A DNA stretch of 64,000 bases from Loxodes magnus (GCA_946699065.1 CAMPDV010001743.1:33412-97411), one strand, 5' to 3'; positions 48,116-60,313 are shown, counted from the stretch's first letter. Notes: generated from the letters alone by a model not told the origin. Numbers and translations: made by a program.

Positions 48116-48960
48116 TAAGTAATTATCATTGAAAAATCATCTTCTCAAAAATCCGGGAATTGAGCTGATGAATAGGTTTTTAATACTAAGATACTCTATT
48201 TTTAGAAAAGTTATATCTTGCTGATGTCAAAAAGTTTTATATCAATTTTTGACAAGGACTTAAGAGGAATATTATCTTACAAGCTCGTCTCAGGCTGCTT
48301 ACACTCATAAGATTCTATTAATTCCTGGCATGCGTAATCCTTTCATTGCCTTTCTTTAAATGAGGGGAAATATTAGTGGAATACTTGCAGCACAGTTTAG
48401 CTGTGGCTTTTATTTTGGAAATATTAGCCTAACAAAATGCCAAAAAATGAAATAAGAGAGAATTTATCAACTTTCTTTGCATTAGCTGTATATATCTCAT
48501 TTGTACGAGGCATAATTAAAATCCTGTTTAATTTTGGTTTTACACGAATTTTTCCCAAAATTATATAATGCCTTTTAATACAGGGATAATTAAAAGAAAT
48601 TGAGAATCCTCCAACGCATTTTGTAACATTCTATCTTTTCCGGAAAAACACGACCCGAATAACATCATAAGAGCGTTTGAAAGCTTAGAATGCTATTTAA
48701 CAGGCTTTACTGTATTGTTTGAAAACCTTATAATGCTATGAAAATTTAATTAAATTTTGTTAGAGCAAATGTATAATTCCTAATTACATAAATCAATTTC
48801 TGAGTAAGGCTCATTACAAATTTATAGATTTAGTAGAATTTGATGAAGAAGATAAAAAAAAGTTTAATATTAAGCTGATTGTTAAAAAAGAGCCTGTTGT
48901 TACCCTCTTGATATTTTATCCGAGAAAGAATTCCAAAAAAACAAGAAAGTTAGATTACTT
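48116..48960 (+). pseudogene. Further decayed coding-like DNA, origin unclear
   Basis: Short coding-like pieces in several frames: LLKNPGIELMNRFLILRYSI, LLIPGMRNPFIAFL, GNISGILAAQFSCGFYFGNI, DPNNIIRAFESLECYLTGFT and LVEFDEEDKKKFNIKLIVKK. They are not AT-noise but I recognise no family. They probably continue the archaeal-like block, possibly with rearrangement right after the helicase fragment. Confidence 0.3.
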
Positions 48961-49388
48961 TAAAAAGATGTGAAACTAAGCAGAATTGAAGAAGATGAGA
49001 AAGAGAGAAGGTTCGAAGAAGAGTGTAAAGCAAAAGAAAGATGAGGATTCAGACTATATATGTCAGAGCAGCTGACCGAATATAGAGAACTTGATGTAAT
49101 TCCATCTTTGGAAGAGTGATCCGAAAATACCTCAAGTGACAAAGGCACATGATCTCCTAAATCTGTGTGAAGGTAAATTGGTGTTAAGAGATGTTTCTGG
49201 GAACCAAAAATTTTGAAACAAGCAAAAAGCTGATGGCAGAAGAAGAACTTATTGGTAGCATAAAAGTAAAAAATAATTTTGAAATTCAACATAATAACTA
49301 AGTAAAATTAACTATTACCATAAATATAACCAATCTAATCAATCTTGATCATAATATAAAATAATTTATTATAAAATAACATTAAAAT

Positions 49389-50888
49389 ATGCAAATAAAT
49401 ATGGAACCTGAACTGAGAAGAGAAACAGAAATTAACACAAATGGGAGAACTTACCATTATCATTGTATTTTAAAGGGTGAGCAATTTACGGTTCGTCTGG
49501 TCAAATTTTTTACAATTACATTCGAAAAGAAGTTTGACAAAACTTTTTTGTTGGATAAAGATCCAAGTTGGATGGCCATAAAAGAACTGAGCACAGTGTA
49601 TGACTTTCTTAGTCTCAATATTAATCAAACAAGCTTTAACCTTGTCGAAAACGAAGAAAGCATTACATTGGTAATAAGCTGGACACTGAATGAATATATT
49701 ACATTGCATTTCAATGCAACTCTATCAAAAGAAACAGTAAAGCCTAATATTGTCGTTGAAGAATTAGGCATGAAATTTTTAAATTTATAACGCAAAGTTC
49801 AGAAAATTGAGAAATATTTTACATTTTATAGTCAGAATATGTTTTGCAGGAAAAATTGTAAAATTTACCAGGACGTTTTTACAGCAGGGGATGAGTCTGT
49901 ATTGAGAAGAATTGGAGGAGGGGCATATGACGCAACTTCTTATGGGACCAAAAATAAATGGAACTATACTACTATGATTAATTTTGGGGGAAATGAGAGT
50001 GATGGTAATGGAGCTGAGGTGAGTATACCTGAGGGATTTGACTTGCTTTGGATCAGAGTGTTGAATGACAGATTTACTGATGTCTCAATTTACTTTTTAG
50101 ATGGAGTTAAAGAAAAAATCGGTAGGTTTTACGCTGGGAATAGACATTTAAATGGAATATCCCCAAAAGGAACATCAGCAGATGGAGGATATGCCACTCA
50201 TTTATGGATGCCAATCCCAGTCAAAAGAAATGGAAAAGTTGCGATGGTCTCAAAAGCAAATACTACCTCAGGATTTTGGATATCAGGGATTGCCTTTGGA
50301 TTGAACATTTGGAAGATTGCCTACAATCCTGCAGGTGCATACTCATTGAACTTAAATGGTGGAAGTGGAGTGATAGCACATAATCTTTGGAACTAAGATC
50401 AATTAGCATATGTTGCTGTAAACACAGTTGGAGTGTTGTATGTTCCGGTAATCCCTTCTAAAAATAATAAGATGCTTTATTGGGTGAGCCATAATAACAG
50501 TTGGAATGATAATTGTTGTACCCAGGTGAGGGTAAACGACGTTGAAGTGGATGGTTTTTACGATGGATATGATAATCCAATTGCGAGACATCATAATGGA
50601 AAAATATATTCAAGGTATTTTGCAACAATTATACCAAAAGAAATAATTCCAAATGATGCAACTTTCATCAAAGTTGAAATAGATATGTCTAAGCAGGTAA
50701 CTAATGGATTTCATTTCAGAGAGTTTGGAACACATGATGAGCTAACTTTTGATTGTATCGAAATTTAAAAACTATCAACTTAAATAATTATATCTAAACT
50801 ATTTTAGTAATGGGGCCCATAAATAATAGTGACATATACTTTAGCATTTATATTTTATATTACGTAATTCTTTGTTTTATGTAGTTGA
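49389..50888 (+). CDS. Intact unknown protein with atypical codon use
   Basis: ATG 49389 (MQINMEPELRRETEINT) opens a single frame. It crosses TAA at 49788-49790 and 50394-50396, both Gln in the host code (LNL-Q-RKV, LWN-Q-DQL), and is coding-like to 50765. TAA 50766 would end it under the standard code; under the host code it runs on to tandem TGATGA at 50886. The first ~130 residues look like one beta-rich domain (VRLVKFFTITFEKKF.., TLVISWTLNEYITLHF). The following ~310 residues are Gly/Asn/Trp-rich (IGGGAYDATSYGTKN, FDLLWIRVLNDRF, GTSADGGYATHLWMPIPV, HFREFGTHDELTFD), resembling a beta-sandwich surface or capsid-like protein. All Trp are TGG and most Gln CAA/CAG, unlike the other host genes. 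No signal peptide or TM. Function unknown. Confidence 0.7.
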
Positions 50889-51602
50889 TGATAATTAAAA
50901 TGAAATGTAAAAAAATAAAGTTGAACTCTGGAAAATATCTTTCCGTTCAAATTTTTAATTAAAACATATTTATGACCCAAATGCCGAAATTTATTGTGGC
51001 TTGCTTGAAAACTGATCATAGGATAAATTTTCAACTATGATAGAGTCTTATCAATTATGTATTTAAACGGATTTGAAATTAACTTAAATAATTAAAATTA
51101 ATCCAATTATTTAATGCAGAATTTATTGTACAATTAGCGTATAATAGATAAATATTCTCAATCTTTTCTAACATCCTTGAATAGCAAAGTGATTATATTA
51201 TAAAAAATGTCAATTTTATATATTTATCTCTTAAAAATAGCATCAATATACTTTATGTCTCATTTTGTTGAAATAATGAGATAGCAGTTGATATTTTAGA
51301 TTTTGACTAGAAGAGTTAATTTTCCTTTTAAAAATGTTCAGCTTTATTAATTTTATAATTTATAGAAATATAATATCTATTAACTGATATCTATGCTTTT
51401 AAATATATTTTATTAGAAATGCTTCATTAGTTCGTTAGTATAATGTAAACCTTTAATAATTAAATTACCTTTAATTTATTGTTCATATTTAGCATATAAC
51501 TAGCAAGGAATTTTTAATAAGTTATTAATTTAAATAAACCTTCACTGAAATTTAAATTGTAGGTATTTTATATCTAAAAATGTGGAAGAAAGATACAGAT
51601 GG
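50889..51602. other. AT-rich spacer, no gene seen
   Basis: About 0.7 kb of AT-rich DNA. No coding pattern or repeat recognised. Confidence 0.4.
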
Positions 51603-53763
51603 ATGTCAACAACGCATATCTATAAGAAGAAATTAGGAGAGTTTGGGGTTAGAGGGTAAGAAAAAGAGGCTTTCATTAAGTAAATAAGGGTAAACGTGTT
51701 CATTATGGATGAGTTACAAGGAGAAAGGATCCTAGCAAAAGCTTAAAAGCAAGGAGGAGTAGAAAAGCTTTGAGGGTACTGATACTTAAAACTTCTAGCA
51801 TTTAAAGATGCGATAAATTTGCGATGATTACTATACTGCTGACGAACGGTCTATACTGAAAGATTTAAAGATTCAGATCAGTCTTTTATAGGAAATTTAG
51901 AGATTCTAAATCAAAACATGAATAAGCAAAGCTAAATTTAAAGATTCATCAAAAATTATTCAGAATCCACTCCTAACGAAAGAAGCAATCAAAGCTAGTC
52001 TAGTTTGATTAGCTCTCAAGAATTTAATTAAAAAAAGCAAGCCAATAAAGTTTAAGCACTATAATAATAAAAATAAAGAAAATTAGAAGCAAAAGTTGGT
52101 AATATAAGCTAGATAGAAATGGAATAATAAGAAGCATTAGATTGAAAAAAGTTTATGACTTCATAATGGACTTTTCCTTGCACAAAAAAACCAAAGAAAA
52201 GAAAAATTTAACAGATTTGAGAAACATACCTAAGAAATAAGTTTTGGCAAAAGATAGTTTCGTTCCCCTAGAATAAGAGAATGAAAGAGATAGGCAAGCA
52301 AATAGCGCTACATCTTTATAAAATTAAAGTTCATTTTCCTGTCTAAGAGATATAGGTAAGAAGTAACGCTTTTAAGACGCTGAAAGTGAGTTCAAAGGAG
52401 CAATCGAAGTTGGTATGAAAGTATAGATTTGAAAGATAAAGGAAAAAATATAATAGTAGAGGAGATGAACGGAAAATCAGGGACAAAAAGAAATATGGAA
52501 AAGTTTTATATTTTATTAACGAAAGACAGCAACGAATTTACAACTCCCAATATAAAAATATCTATTCAAAATAGTTGAAAATAAAAAGTGAGACAAGCTT
52601 CCCAAAAGTACAGTTTAAAGAAAATACCGCGATTGCTAAAGATTAGAGTGCAAGTAATTTAGTTAAATAGCTCGAGAAACTAAAAAATCATTAAGAGCTT
52701 TAATACTGAAGTATAAGTTAGATATGGAGATCATTACTCTAACAAAGAAGCTATTCTAGTTGCTTTCGTAATATCCTTAGAACTCTTAAAAGTTTCAATC
52801 AAGAAATGAATCTTTTAAGAGATTTTTAACAGTTTTTCTATTATTAAGTGTTAACATTGAATGAATAACTTTAAAGCATACTTATCAAAGAACTTAAGTG
52901 GAACATTTTCTTGATTTTTTTGTTTAACCAACAGTAGAAACAACTCCAAGTAATGATGTTAAAGTGAGACACTGAAAATTGTTAGTTGCGGAAAAGTCTT
53001 TATACTAAGAAAAAGTAGTTTAAAGTAATCTGAGTAATCTATCCTGTTTAAGCACCTAAAAAATAAAAAAAAAACTTAGATTTGGAAATCAAGAAGACAA
53101 ACTGTCTCTTCCAAGAAAATTAAGCAGCATAATCTCTTTAGTAGAGATTACTTTTACCCTTAGAGAAAATCTTTCTGATGAAGTAGCAGATTTAAATAAC
53201 CAATTTTATTTACTATATTATTTTATTGCTATAGACTGGCGAAAAAGCTTAGAAGAAAAAGAACAATATTAATAAAAGATTTTAGCAAAATCAAGTTTTA
53301 GAGAATAATTATAATTCTGCGGAGAGTTAGTAAACTCACAGATTTTGAATAAGATATGCTATAAGTCTTTAAAAATCTTTTAGTATGAAATAAACAAGTT
53401 ATTAATACTTTAGTTTAAATTAAAACCTTATACCTTATACACTAGTAACTATAGAGAAAATAAGTCTATTTTAATTGGTATAAATCATAATATTCACTTT
53501 TGTAAAGCTGTTCAAATAGGTAAAATAATCAAATAGCAAATAACATAATGTAGTATCATGTAAAAATTATTAGAATTCAATTCCAGATAGCCGAGGTTGA
53601 TAGAATTTGCCTCTTACTAGTTAGCTTAGATTATCAATCTTTTTGTATAATCCAGACTAGAAGTAGCTCTATTTAACTAAATGGATTTATGGATTAAATA
53701 AGTATATTAATAAAAATGGAAATTCTTGCTTTATTAAAATCTATTGAAGACTTAAAATAACCT
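51603..53763 (+). CDS. Large unknown protein with a 17-nt intron; 3' end uncertain
   Basis: ATG 51603 (MSTTHIYKKKLGEFGVRG) opens a frame with in-frame Trp-TGA codons (VEKL-[TGA]-GY-[TGA]-YLKLL, INLR-[TGA]-LLYC). Composition is mixed and coding-like through ISSQEFNQKKQANK and NERQQRIYNSQYKN. Removing GTTTTTCTATTATTAAG (52832-52848) joins it to the next frame: RDFQHVNIEWITLK, EHFLDFFVQPTVETTPSNDV, IISLVEITFTLRENLSDEVA, FREQLQFCGELVNSQIL, then ...LEFNSRQPRLIEFA. Gln/Lys-rich central region. I see no known domain. No clear stop is found near 53763; the frame stays open well beyond, where the opposite strand also carries a plausible ORF, so I end it conservatively. Confidence 0.5.
52832..52848 (+). 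other. 17-nt intron
   Basis: GTTTTTCTATTATTAAG. Its removal exactly restores the frame between two coding-like segments. Confidence 0.55.
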
Positions 53764-53789
53764 AGAATTACACTTAATGATCGTTTAAG

Positions 53790-54204
53790 GTAATCTAGGC
53801 TCAATGGTCACTTTTTCTTCAGTCTCTTTCCCTCTTGAAATTTCATTTTTCTTTTATAAAGAAATAAGCCTTTAAATGCTATTACGCTTACTAGTCTTTA
53901 TGATTTGGTGGATTTATCTCCTTTTTATCTAAACGTACGTCTGTCTTTACTCTATAGCTAAGATTTTTAAACATAAGTCTATTCTCAGGCCATAAATGGA
54001 AAAATATCATAAACTTCTAAAGCGTCTTTTCTGTTTCATAATTCTTAACTGATTTATTTTTTTTAACATTCATAAACTAAGAAACTCATTACTTGAGCTA
54101 CCTGTTTTCAAAATTTATTTACTTTTAGCTAAACTCATAATCAGTTCTTTTATTGCTGAGATATTTCTTCTTAAATGCTCTAATATTGGACCATCTCAGT
54201 CCAT
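53790..54204 (-). CDS. Possible small gene, convergent with the previous one
   Basis: From ATG 54204 the frame reads MD-[TGA]-DGPILEHLRRNISA, IKELIMSLAKSKQIL, then a very basic stretch (RIMKQKRRFRSL, IKRRQIHQIIKTSKRN) and SRGKETEEKVTIEPRLPQT. Composition is coding-like, richer in charged residues than chance frames. The plus strand is also open here with a hydrophobic translation, so one of the two is a shadow. No family recognised and no clear stop. Confidence 0.3.
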
Positions 54205-54889
54205 TCTAAGGAATTTTTTGATACTTAAGCATTTTAAATAAACTCAGAAAATAGAGTATTTTTAGTTAAATAAGGGAATTTAAGCAGCTGATGTAACTAT
54301 ATAAACTAGACTCTGAATATAGATATATTTTTACTAAATATTTTGATATTCACTCATTTCTTACTCCATATAAAAACATAAATTTAAAGAGTAAGGTACT
54401 AACCTACTTTTCATAACTGCAGCTTTAGAAATAGTCATGCTGATATATACAAACAAGATCTATCACCAACAACAGACTATTAGAAGAATTTTCTTAATTA
54501 AATAGCTTCTTACATATAAAAAGCTGGAAAGCATTTCTTAGCCTAAACTTTTAATTTCTATTAACACTATTCATTTAAGAATAATCTATCACTCTTTTTC
54601 ATATAAAAGCTATATAATTTTACTCTAACTATTAATAAATAATACTCTTTACCTTGTTCTCAACTCATAGAAGAGTGGACTAGAAGCAAAAACTTATAAA
54701 TGAATGAAGGAAATAAATAGTTAAAAGGATTTAAGTATTAACCATTAAAATATTAGACATCAGTAAGAGAATTTAACACTTAGATTATTAAATTTTAATA
54801 CTTAATTTTACTTTAAAATAGGCTATTCAAGAGAAAAATCTCTAATTTAATAAATTAAAAAAACCTCAGCTAAGATAATTATTCCATTA
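54205..54889. other. No supported gene
   Basis: AT-rich DNA with open but unconvincing frames on both strands. Confidence 0.3.
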
Positions 54890-55880
54890 TTCGCTTTCGT
54901 ATGTGACTTAGTCGCTTTGGTGATGTTTCAACACCAAATAACGGAAGAGCTTTGATGGGAAAATTTTAGTTTCAAGAAAGTGCTGAAGAATCATAGATTG
55001 AATTCCAAGCCTTCGATAAGAAATCCAACAAGACTTATAGTTCTTTCTAAGAGATATAGCAAAGCTACAATATTTTCCATTACAACTATTATTGGATTAA
55101 AGTCTAGAACTAGAGAAATATTATCATAAGATTCGCTGTTAACCACTTCGTTGAATTGACTAACGAAGAATTCTGAAAGACTTGCTTAGGATACAAGGAT
55201 ACTTAAACAGGGCATAAAACTACATATATGAATATATATAAAATGTTGCTGATTCTCTTGATTGGGAATTGAAGGAAGCTTTAACATCTGTCAAAGATTA
55301 AAACCAATGCGAAAGCTGCTGTGCTTTCAGTGCTTTAGGAAGTTGGGAAGGAGCTTACTTCATAAAAACTGGACAATTGGTATCTTCTCTGAATAAGAAC
55401 TAGTTGATTGTTCTAATTCATTTGGCAACCAAGAATGCAATGGTGGATGGACGGACTATGCCTTCCAATATTGGCAATAGAATAGTGAAGAAACTGAATC
55501 AGATTTTCATACACTGGTAAGATGGATCATACAAATTGATTTCAACCAAGGATATTATAGCAAACTTTGTAGATGTTCCCATTAATGAAGCTGCTTTGAA
55601 AAATGCAGTCAATGGACGTGTTGTATCAGTTGCAGTTGATGCTTCAAGTTGGTCTTACTACTCTGGAGTCATTTATGATGGATATTGCTCAACTTCACTT
55701 GATCACGATGTAACACTTGTCGGTTATGGAACTGAAAATGGACAAGACTACTGGAGAATCAAGAACTCATGGAATACATGGTGAGGAGAGAATGGATACA
55801 TTAGATGGAAGAAAACCGACTCAAGTTCCTCAGGTGGACAATGCGGAGTTGCAACCTCTGTATCATACCCAAATCTATGA
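54890..55880 (+). pseudogene. Papain-family (C1A) cysteine protease with frameshifts
   Basis: A secreted or lysosomal endopeptidase by family. A hydrophobic N-terminus (IIIPLFAFVCDLVALV) is followed by the I29 propeptide: FQAFDKKSNKTYSSFQEIQQ and AVNHFVELTNEEF-[TGA]-KTC. The mature domain has SLDWELKEALTSVKDQ, QCESCCAFSALGSWEGA around the catalytic Cys (relatives CGSCWAFS, so G-to-E and W-to-C), [41 protein letters not shown] with the catalytic His, and NSWNTW-[TGA]-GENGYIRW with the catalytic Asn. The TGA there is the invariant Trp. Stop TGA 55878-55880 follows SYPNL. One-base deletions break the frame near 55385 and 55525, another near 54960, and no start ATG fits, so it is a recent pseudogene unless these are sequencing errors. 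Confidence 0.85.
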
Positions 55881-56394
55881 TCCAGCCAATTTTATATAAA
55901 AAATAAATAATGATTTCTTGAATTAAATTATATTAAATATAGTAGTGAATCGAACTTAAGCATGCTGACTTAATTAAACTACTATAGCTCTTATATTTCC
56001 ACAGTTTTAAATATAGGTAGTATTAAATTTTATATTATATATTGGAATTATTCTTTGGAATTTGTTTCTCTAATAGTTCGAAACCTTTTTCAAATGTTGA
56101 TATATTAAATTAGTAAATAATTAAGTTGCTATTCTATTTCTTTATTATTAAGTTTTGAATTAGATTAAACTTTCTTTCTTAATCTCTTGTCTTAGCTATT
56201 ATTTAAGATTGAAATGAGTTATAATATCCCTAGATATGATATTATTGAATTATAGCTTTATTACATGATGATTATATGTTGTTATTATTGCTATAAGGGA
56301 GTATAACTTGAAGATTTGTTTCAACTAAGATTCAAATTTATTTTATATTTTTACTTCTTCCTTTCATTTAATTTTCTATTTACTTATTTTATTT
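55881..56394. other. AT-rich spacer, no gene seen
   Basis: Intergenic AT-rich DNA; the 5' exon of the next gene may lie here but no start is convincing. Confidence 0.3.
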
Positions 56395-58927
56395 AAATAG
56401 GAGTCTTAGTTTCATCGACAAGATTTTAGATTGGCTTTACCTCAATACTAGGATTAATTGTTAAAGACTAAGTAGCTGATAAAATTAAAGCTAAATTTGT
56501 ATCCTTCTTCAGAGAATAAATTATTATATTTTCTGAATACCTATAAAGGATGCGTTAATCATCTTCAATCTATTTTTTTAAAAGAACTAAAGAATGATGA
56601 TCTCTTTTCCAAAACTCTATATTTCTTAGAATTTTATGCATGACTTAGCTATTCAAATAAGTACCAGTGCTCCTAATCTTTCTCCTCTAGATATGAAACA
56701 GTTCTTATGATATCTATCCTAAAATTAGAGAACCAAGAATAGATAACAATACCAGTTTCAAGCTACTATGAAGTAAGACTAAACGTAACATCTGAAAACC
56801 TGCAGAACTATATAGACAGCATCTACCAATGTCTTAACTAGTAAACAAAGTACCAGATATCCTAAAATTAGATGTCTTAGCTTATGCAGATCATTAAACA
56901 GTTCTACTATATAAAGCTTAACATCGAACAAGAAGTATAAGCTAGTCTAATAACTAGAAGAAGTACCTTTAACTATACAAACGATCATACTTTAACCTAT
57001 CAAACTTCTAAAGTCTAAATTTGATAAATCTTGCAAGTAATTCTTCTATCCTATACAAAGGAGAAGGAAATCCCTACTTAAGAAATACAAATATGAGACT
57101 AGAGTCTTTTCTTTTTTATGATCTAAACTGTTGAAACTCTAAAGGAGAAGTAATGATAGTATTGGAATTTCTCTGCCTAAGTACTAAGCTACTCTAATGA
57201 TCTCTAAGGAAGCTTTGTTGTAATCTTTACTATTTGAAGAAACAATCCATGTGAGATGGATGATTTGAGCTATATCAATTATTTAAGTCTTGAAGTATAC
57301 TAAATATCTGAAAAGACGTAAGAAGGATTCTATATCAAGAAGGATAGTCTGAAGAAAGTGAACATCTAAGTTGAGTATGTTCTGAACTATACCCAAACTT
57401 AGACATCTTCAAACGTAGTATGCCAAATGTGAGATATCAACGAATATAAGTGAGATAATGGAACTTCATGCTCTATTGAAAAAGCCCAACTAACTAACTA
57501 TTACAGGTGTAAATGTAGCTAGTCAGGACTTATTAGACTCGCTTCAATTGTATAAGAGGTAGAAGAATAAGAAAATGAGGAGCAAGAGGAACAATAAGAG
57601 GAAGAGAGTGGAGAAGAGCAAGATTAAGAGAAATAAGCTTAGGAAGAAGAAAGTGAAGAAATGAAAAATGAAGAAGAATCAAACTTAGACATTGATTTAG
57701 ATGAAAAAAGAAAACATGAAAATTAATCAAGCTATAAGCATCCAGTTCCAACTTACTTATTAGTAATCTTATGCTTCATATTTTTTCAACTTAGATGCTT
57801 ATAATTCTGATTGTAGTGTCAAAAGACAAAAGAAAATTTAGATCAAGCTTTAGATTTTAGTTCCATAAATCTACCAAAACTATCCCAATGAGCATCTTAT
57901 GCTTCCATAATAAGCCCTTGAGTAAGGGTTCAATCCCAAACTCTAAGAAAAACTTCATTGTTGTATATAGACTTTACTATTACCATCTGATGCTTACTGA
58001 TAAATCTTATAACTACAACTTAATAGACAAGATTAGGGTAATTTAAAGGTTAAGATTTTGGAGTTGCGGTTTTAGTAGGTTTAGGATGTCTGTATGAAAG
58101 TAGATATGCATAAAGATCCTAATCTAGTGATAGAAAATCTAGTAAGTCCTTATTTTCATCTACTGCGTTTCATGCTTAATTGCCATTTCTTGCGTTTGCG
58201 CTGCCTTTAACACAGCAGAAACTCTTCCTTGAATACCTTGTCTCTTTATCAGCTACTTTTTCTACTATCTCCTATTTGATCCAATTCTGGTCTTTTTGAT
58301 TATGATATTATGCTCCAATAAGATGTTTAGATCTACAAGTGAATAAAGCAAATCCTAAGTGTCATAAGCAGTGCATCCATCTTAAGATGGTGAGTAGATG
58401 AATGAAGGTTAGAAGGAGAAAAATAGTGACATAGCTAACCTGATAAGTAACTTCTAGATCGATGTTATGGTTGAAGATAACACTTCCTACTTGAATAAAG
58501 ACACACTATAGCAAACATAAATTACTACCCAACCTGATGCTAATGAATCTTATTTGCATTAGAAAATTAAAGGTAAATATTTGGATAGTATCCATATCAA
58601 TAATGGTGGACAGATAAAGGATAAAGCAGATAGAGGGACAGAATTGTTATTCCATAAGAACATTGAAAAGGAAAATCCGGAGACTAAACAGGAAATTTTA
58701 AATCAGTCTGAAGACGCATAAACCTGTATGCAAAACAAGAAGAAGTAATCATTCCTTCTTACTCTAGTTCTTCACCTAAAAATCCTCATTCTAAAAAGGA
58801 AGTTTAGAACCCTCAAGATGAAGAAAAAAAAATGATAAATATACTTTAATTTAGATCTATGGATGTAGAAGACTATAATGGAAGAATCAACTTAGACTCA
58901 TTGAAAAATAGCCAATAGTAAAAATGA
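56395..58927 (+). CDS. GPS-motif multi-TM membrane protein (REJ/polycystin-like), two 17-nt introns
   Basis: The frame is open from at least 56395; the true start is not found. The extracellular part includes YETVLMISILKLENQE, VSSYYEVRLNVTSENLQNYI and WRNNPCEMDDLSYINYL. A GPS motif follows near 57420: VCQM-[TGA]-DINEYK-[TGA]-DNGTSC, then YYRCKCSQSGLIRL. Family knowledge: GPS is C-x2-W..W..C..C-x-C and is the self-cleavage site of GAIN/REJ proteins; both Trp are TGA. An acidic Glu/Gln tract, then TM YLLVILCFIFFQLRC, a basic loop (HNKPLSKGSIPNSKKN) and two more TM segments (VLIFIYCVSCLIAISCV, ISYFFYYLLFDPILVFLIMI) lead to a charged tail ending at TGA 58925-58927. Removing 57816-57832 and 58726-58742 keeps one frame to the end. 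It is likely a surface receptor or channel-related protein. Confidence 0.75.
57816..57832 (+). other. 17-nt intron
   Basis: GTGTCAAAAGACAAAAG. Splicing joins the first TM segment to LQKFRSSFRFQFHKSTK and the following loop in frame. Confidence 0.65.
58726..58742 (+). other. 17-nt intron
   Basis: GTATGCAAAACAAGAAG. Splicing joins LNQSEDAQT to QVIIPSYSSSSPKNPHS in frame and leads to the TGA stop at 58925. Confidence 0.65.
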
Positions 58928-59094
58928 AATCTATACTTGAACTTTAATTATTGATTATCCTTATTTCTATAAGTCTATTTATCTTTAACCTTTTAAAATT
59001 GGTTTAAATATCTATTATCAGTATGTAAGAGCAACCTAAATAACAGGTAGTAAGAGCTCACCTGTTAGCTTAAGTGAATTGAAGTGAATAAATT

Positions 59095-60300
59095 ATGGCT
59101 TCAGTTTAAACTTTTAATAGGTTTGGCCTAAACCATCCTATGAGGAAAGCAGCAAGAATGAGACTTGATATCAGGAACTTTATTTTATGTCATACCGTTT
59201 CGTTCCAAATCCAGGTATTAAACACCAAACACTATGCACTCACTTTAAAAAAGGCTTATCAGGCTTTGCTAAAAGCTGCTTAAATTGTTATTTCTTGTCT
59301 TTCTTCTTAGCTAACTTTTTTCAGGACTAGCAAGACAATAAAGTAGAGTTAGGGGAGATAAGGAAAGGAGAGGGAAATAGATCCCAATAGGACTCTTTGA
59401 GCTAAACTTATAATCCTAGGCTAAAAAACTAGGCAAGAAAATGGTTAAAGAGCTAAAGACAAAGGAATGCAAGATGCTTAGATTTTATGCTTAATGGTAT
59501 GAAGATTTAGTAAGGAGATCAAGGATACTAAGCTAGTAAAAGGAACCAAAAGTAGGAGTTGCATTGGAAAAACTGGAGTAACTCTCATATCAAAATATCG
59601 ATTTTAATGGAAGAGTAAGGAAGCTTATACGATCATCTTAAAGGTTTAAGAGAGGTATAAAGAGACTGGGGTAATATCTAGAAAAATATCCCAGGCAGTA
59701 GCTTTCATTGCTAGATATAAAAGCGAAAATATTGTAAAGCTACAATTTTTACAAGCTACAATACAACAAAGCTTAAAGCTAAGTTCTAGTTTATATTCTA
59801 AACATTTTAGGAGTAAATAAAAGAAGGATAGCTCAGGAGTCTTCTCTTTTAGCCCTTCTTAAACACATCATTCTTATTTAATAGTAAATCAGCTAATGGA
59901 GCTATAAGCTAAACCTTTTAAGAAGTATGAGCATCAGCAAATCTCCAGAATGACTCTATCTTCATCTACTTCAATTCAGTTAAAGCATAAAATCTCAGCT
60001 TTATACTTAAACCATTCAAACTTCTTCCACCTTAAGCTTAAATATATTAACCTTGATAAAATAAACCCCTAAGGTGAGGTAAAAAAGGACAAAGCACGTC
60101 TTAAAGAGATAGCCAAACACCAGCTAAACTCCACATGCTTCATATACCATCTAAAAGCTCCTTCAAGGGTATCAAACCATCTAACATCCAGCTTTCAAAC
60201 CTTAAGACTAAAATTCCCAGATTTATATTGGAATTCAATTGATTTTGATCTAACAAGCTTAGTTTCTTTAATAAAGGTACACTTAAATTTGCCTTACTTT
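59095..60300 (+). CDS. Long open frame of uncertain strand, unknown
   Basis: ATG 59095 (MASVQTFNRFGLNHPMRK) opens about 400 codons with mixed composition (DIRNFILCHTVSFQIQVL, VAFIARYKSENIVKLQFL, KHKISALYLNHSNFFHLK). The minus strand is equally open here with a Leu/Trp-rich membrane-like translation, so only one is real and codon evidence does not decide it for me. The DNA is less AT-rich than spacers, which argues that something is encoded. The plus frame runs into the following RING gene in another phase. Confidence 0.3.
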
Positions 60301-60313
60301 TATACCCTTAAAA

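Noticed and set aside
48960-49292. 110-codon minus-strand ORF
   Set aside because: Ser/Phe-rich translation typical of the complement of Lys/Glu-rich plus-strand sequence; no start context or family resemblance.
57533-57751. 72-codon Leu-rich minus ORF
   Set aside because: Exact complement of the acidic Glu/Gln tract of the GPS protein.
57925-57945. tRNA B-box-like GGTTCAATCC
   Set aside because: No A box or cloverleaf can be built, and the bases code for the loop after the first TM helix of the GPS protein.
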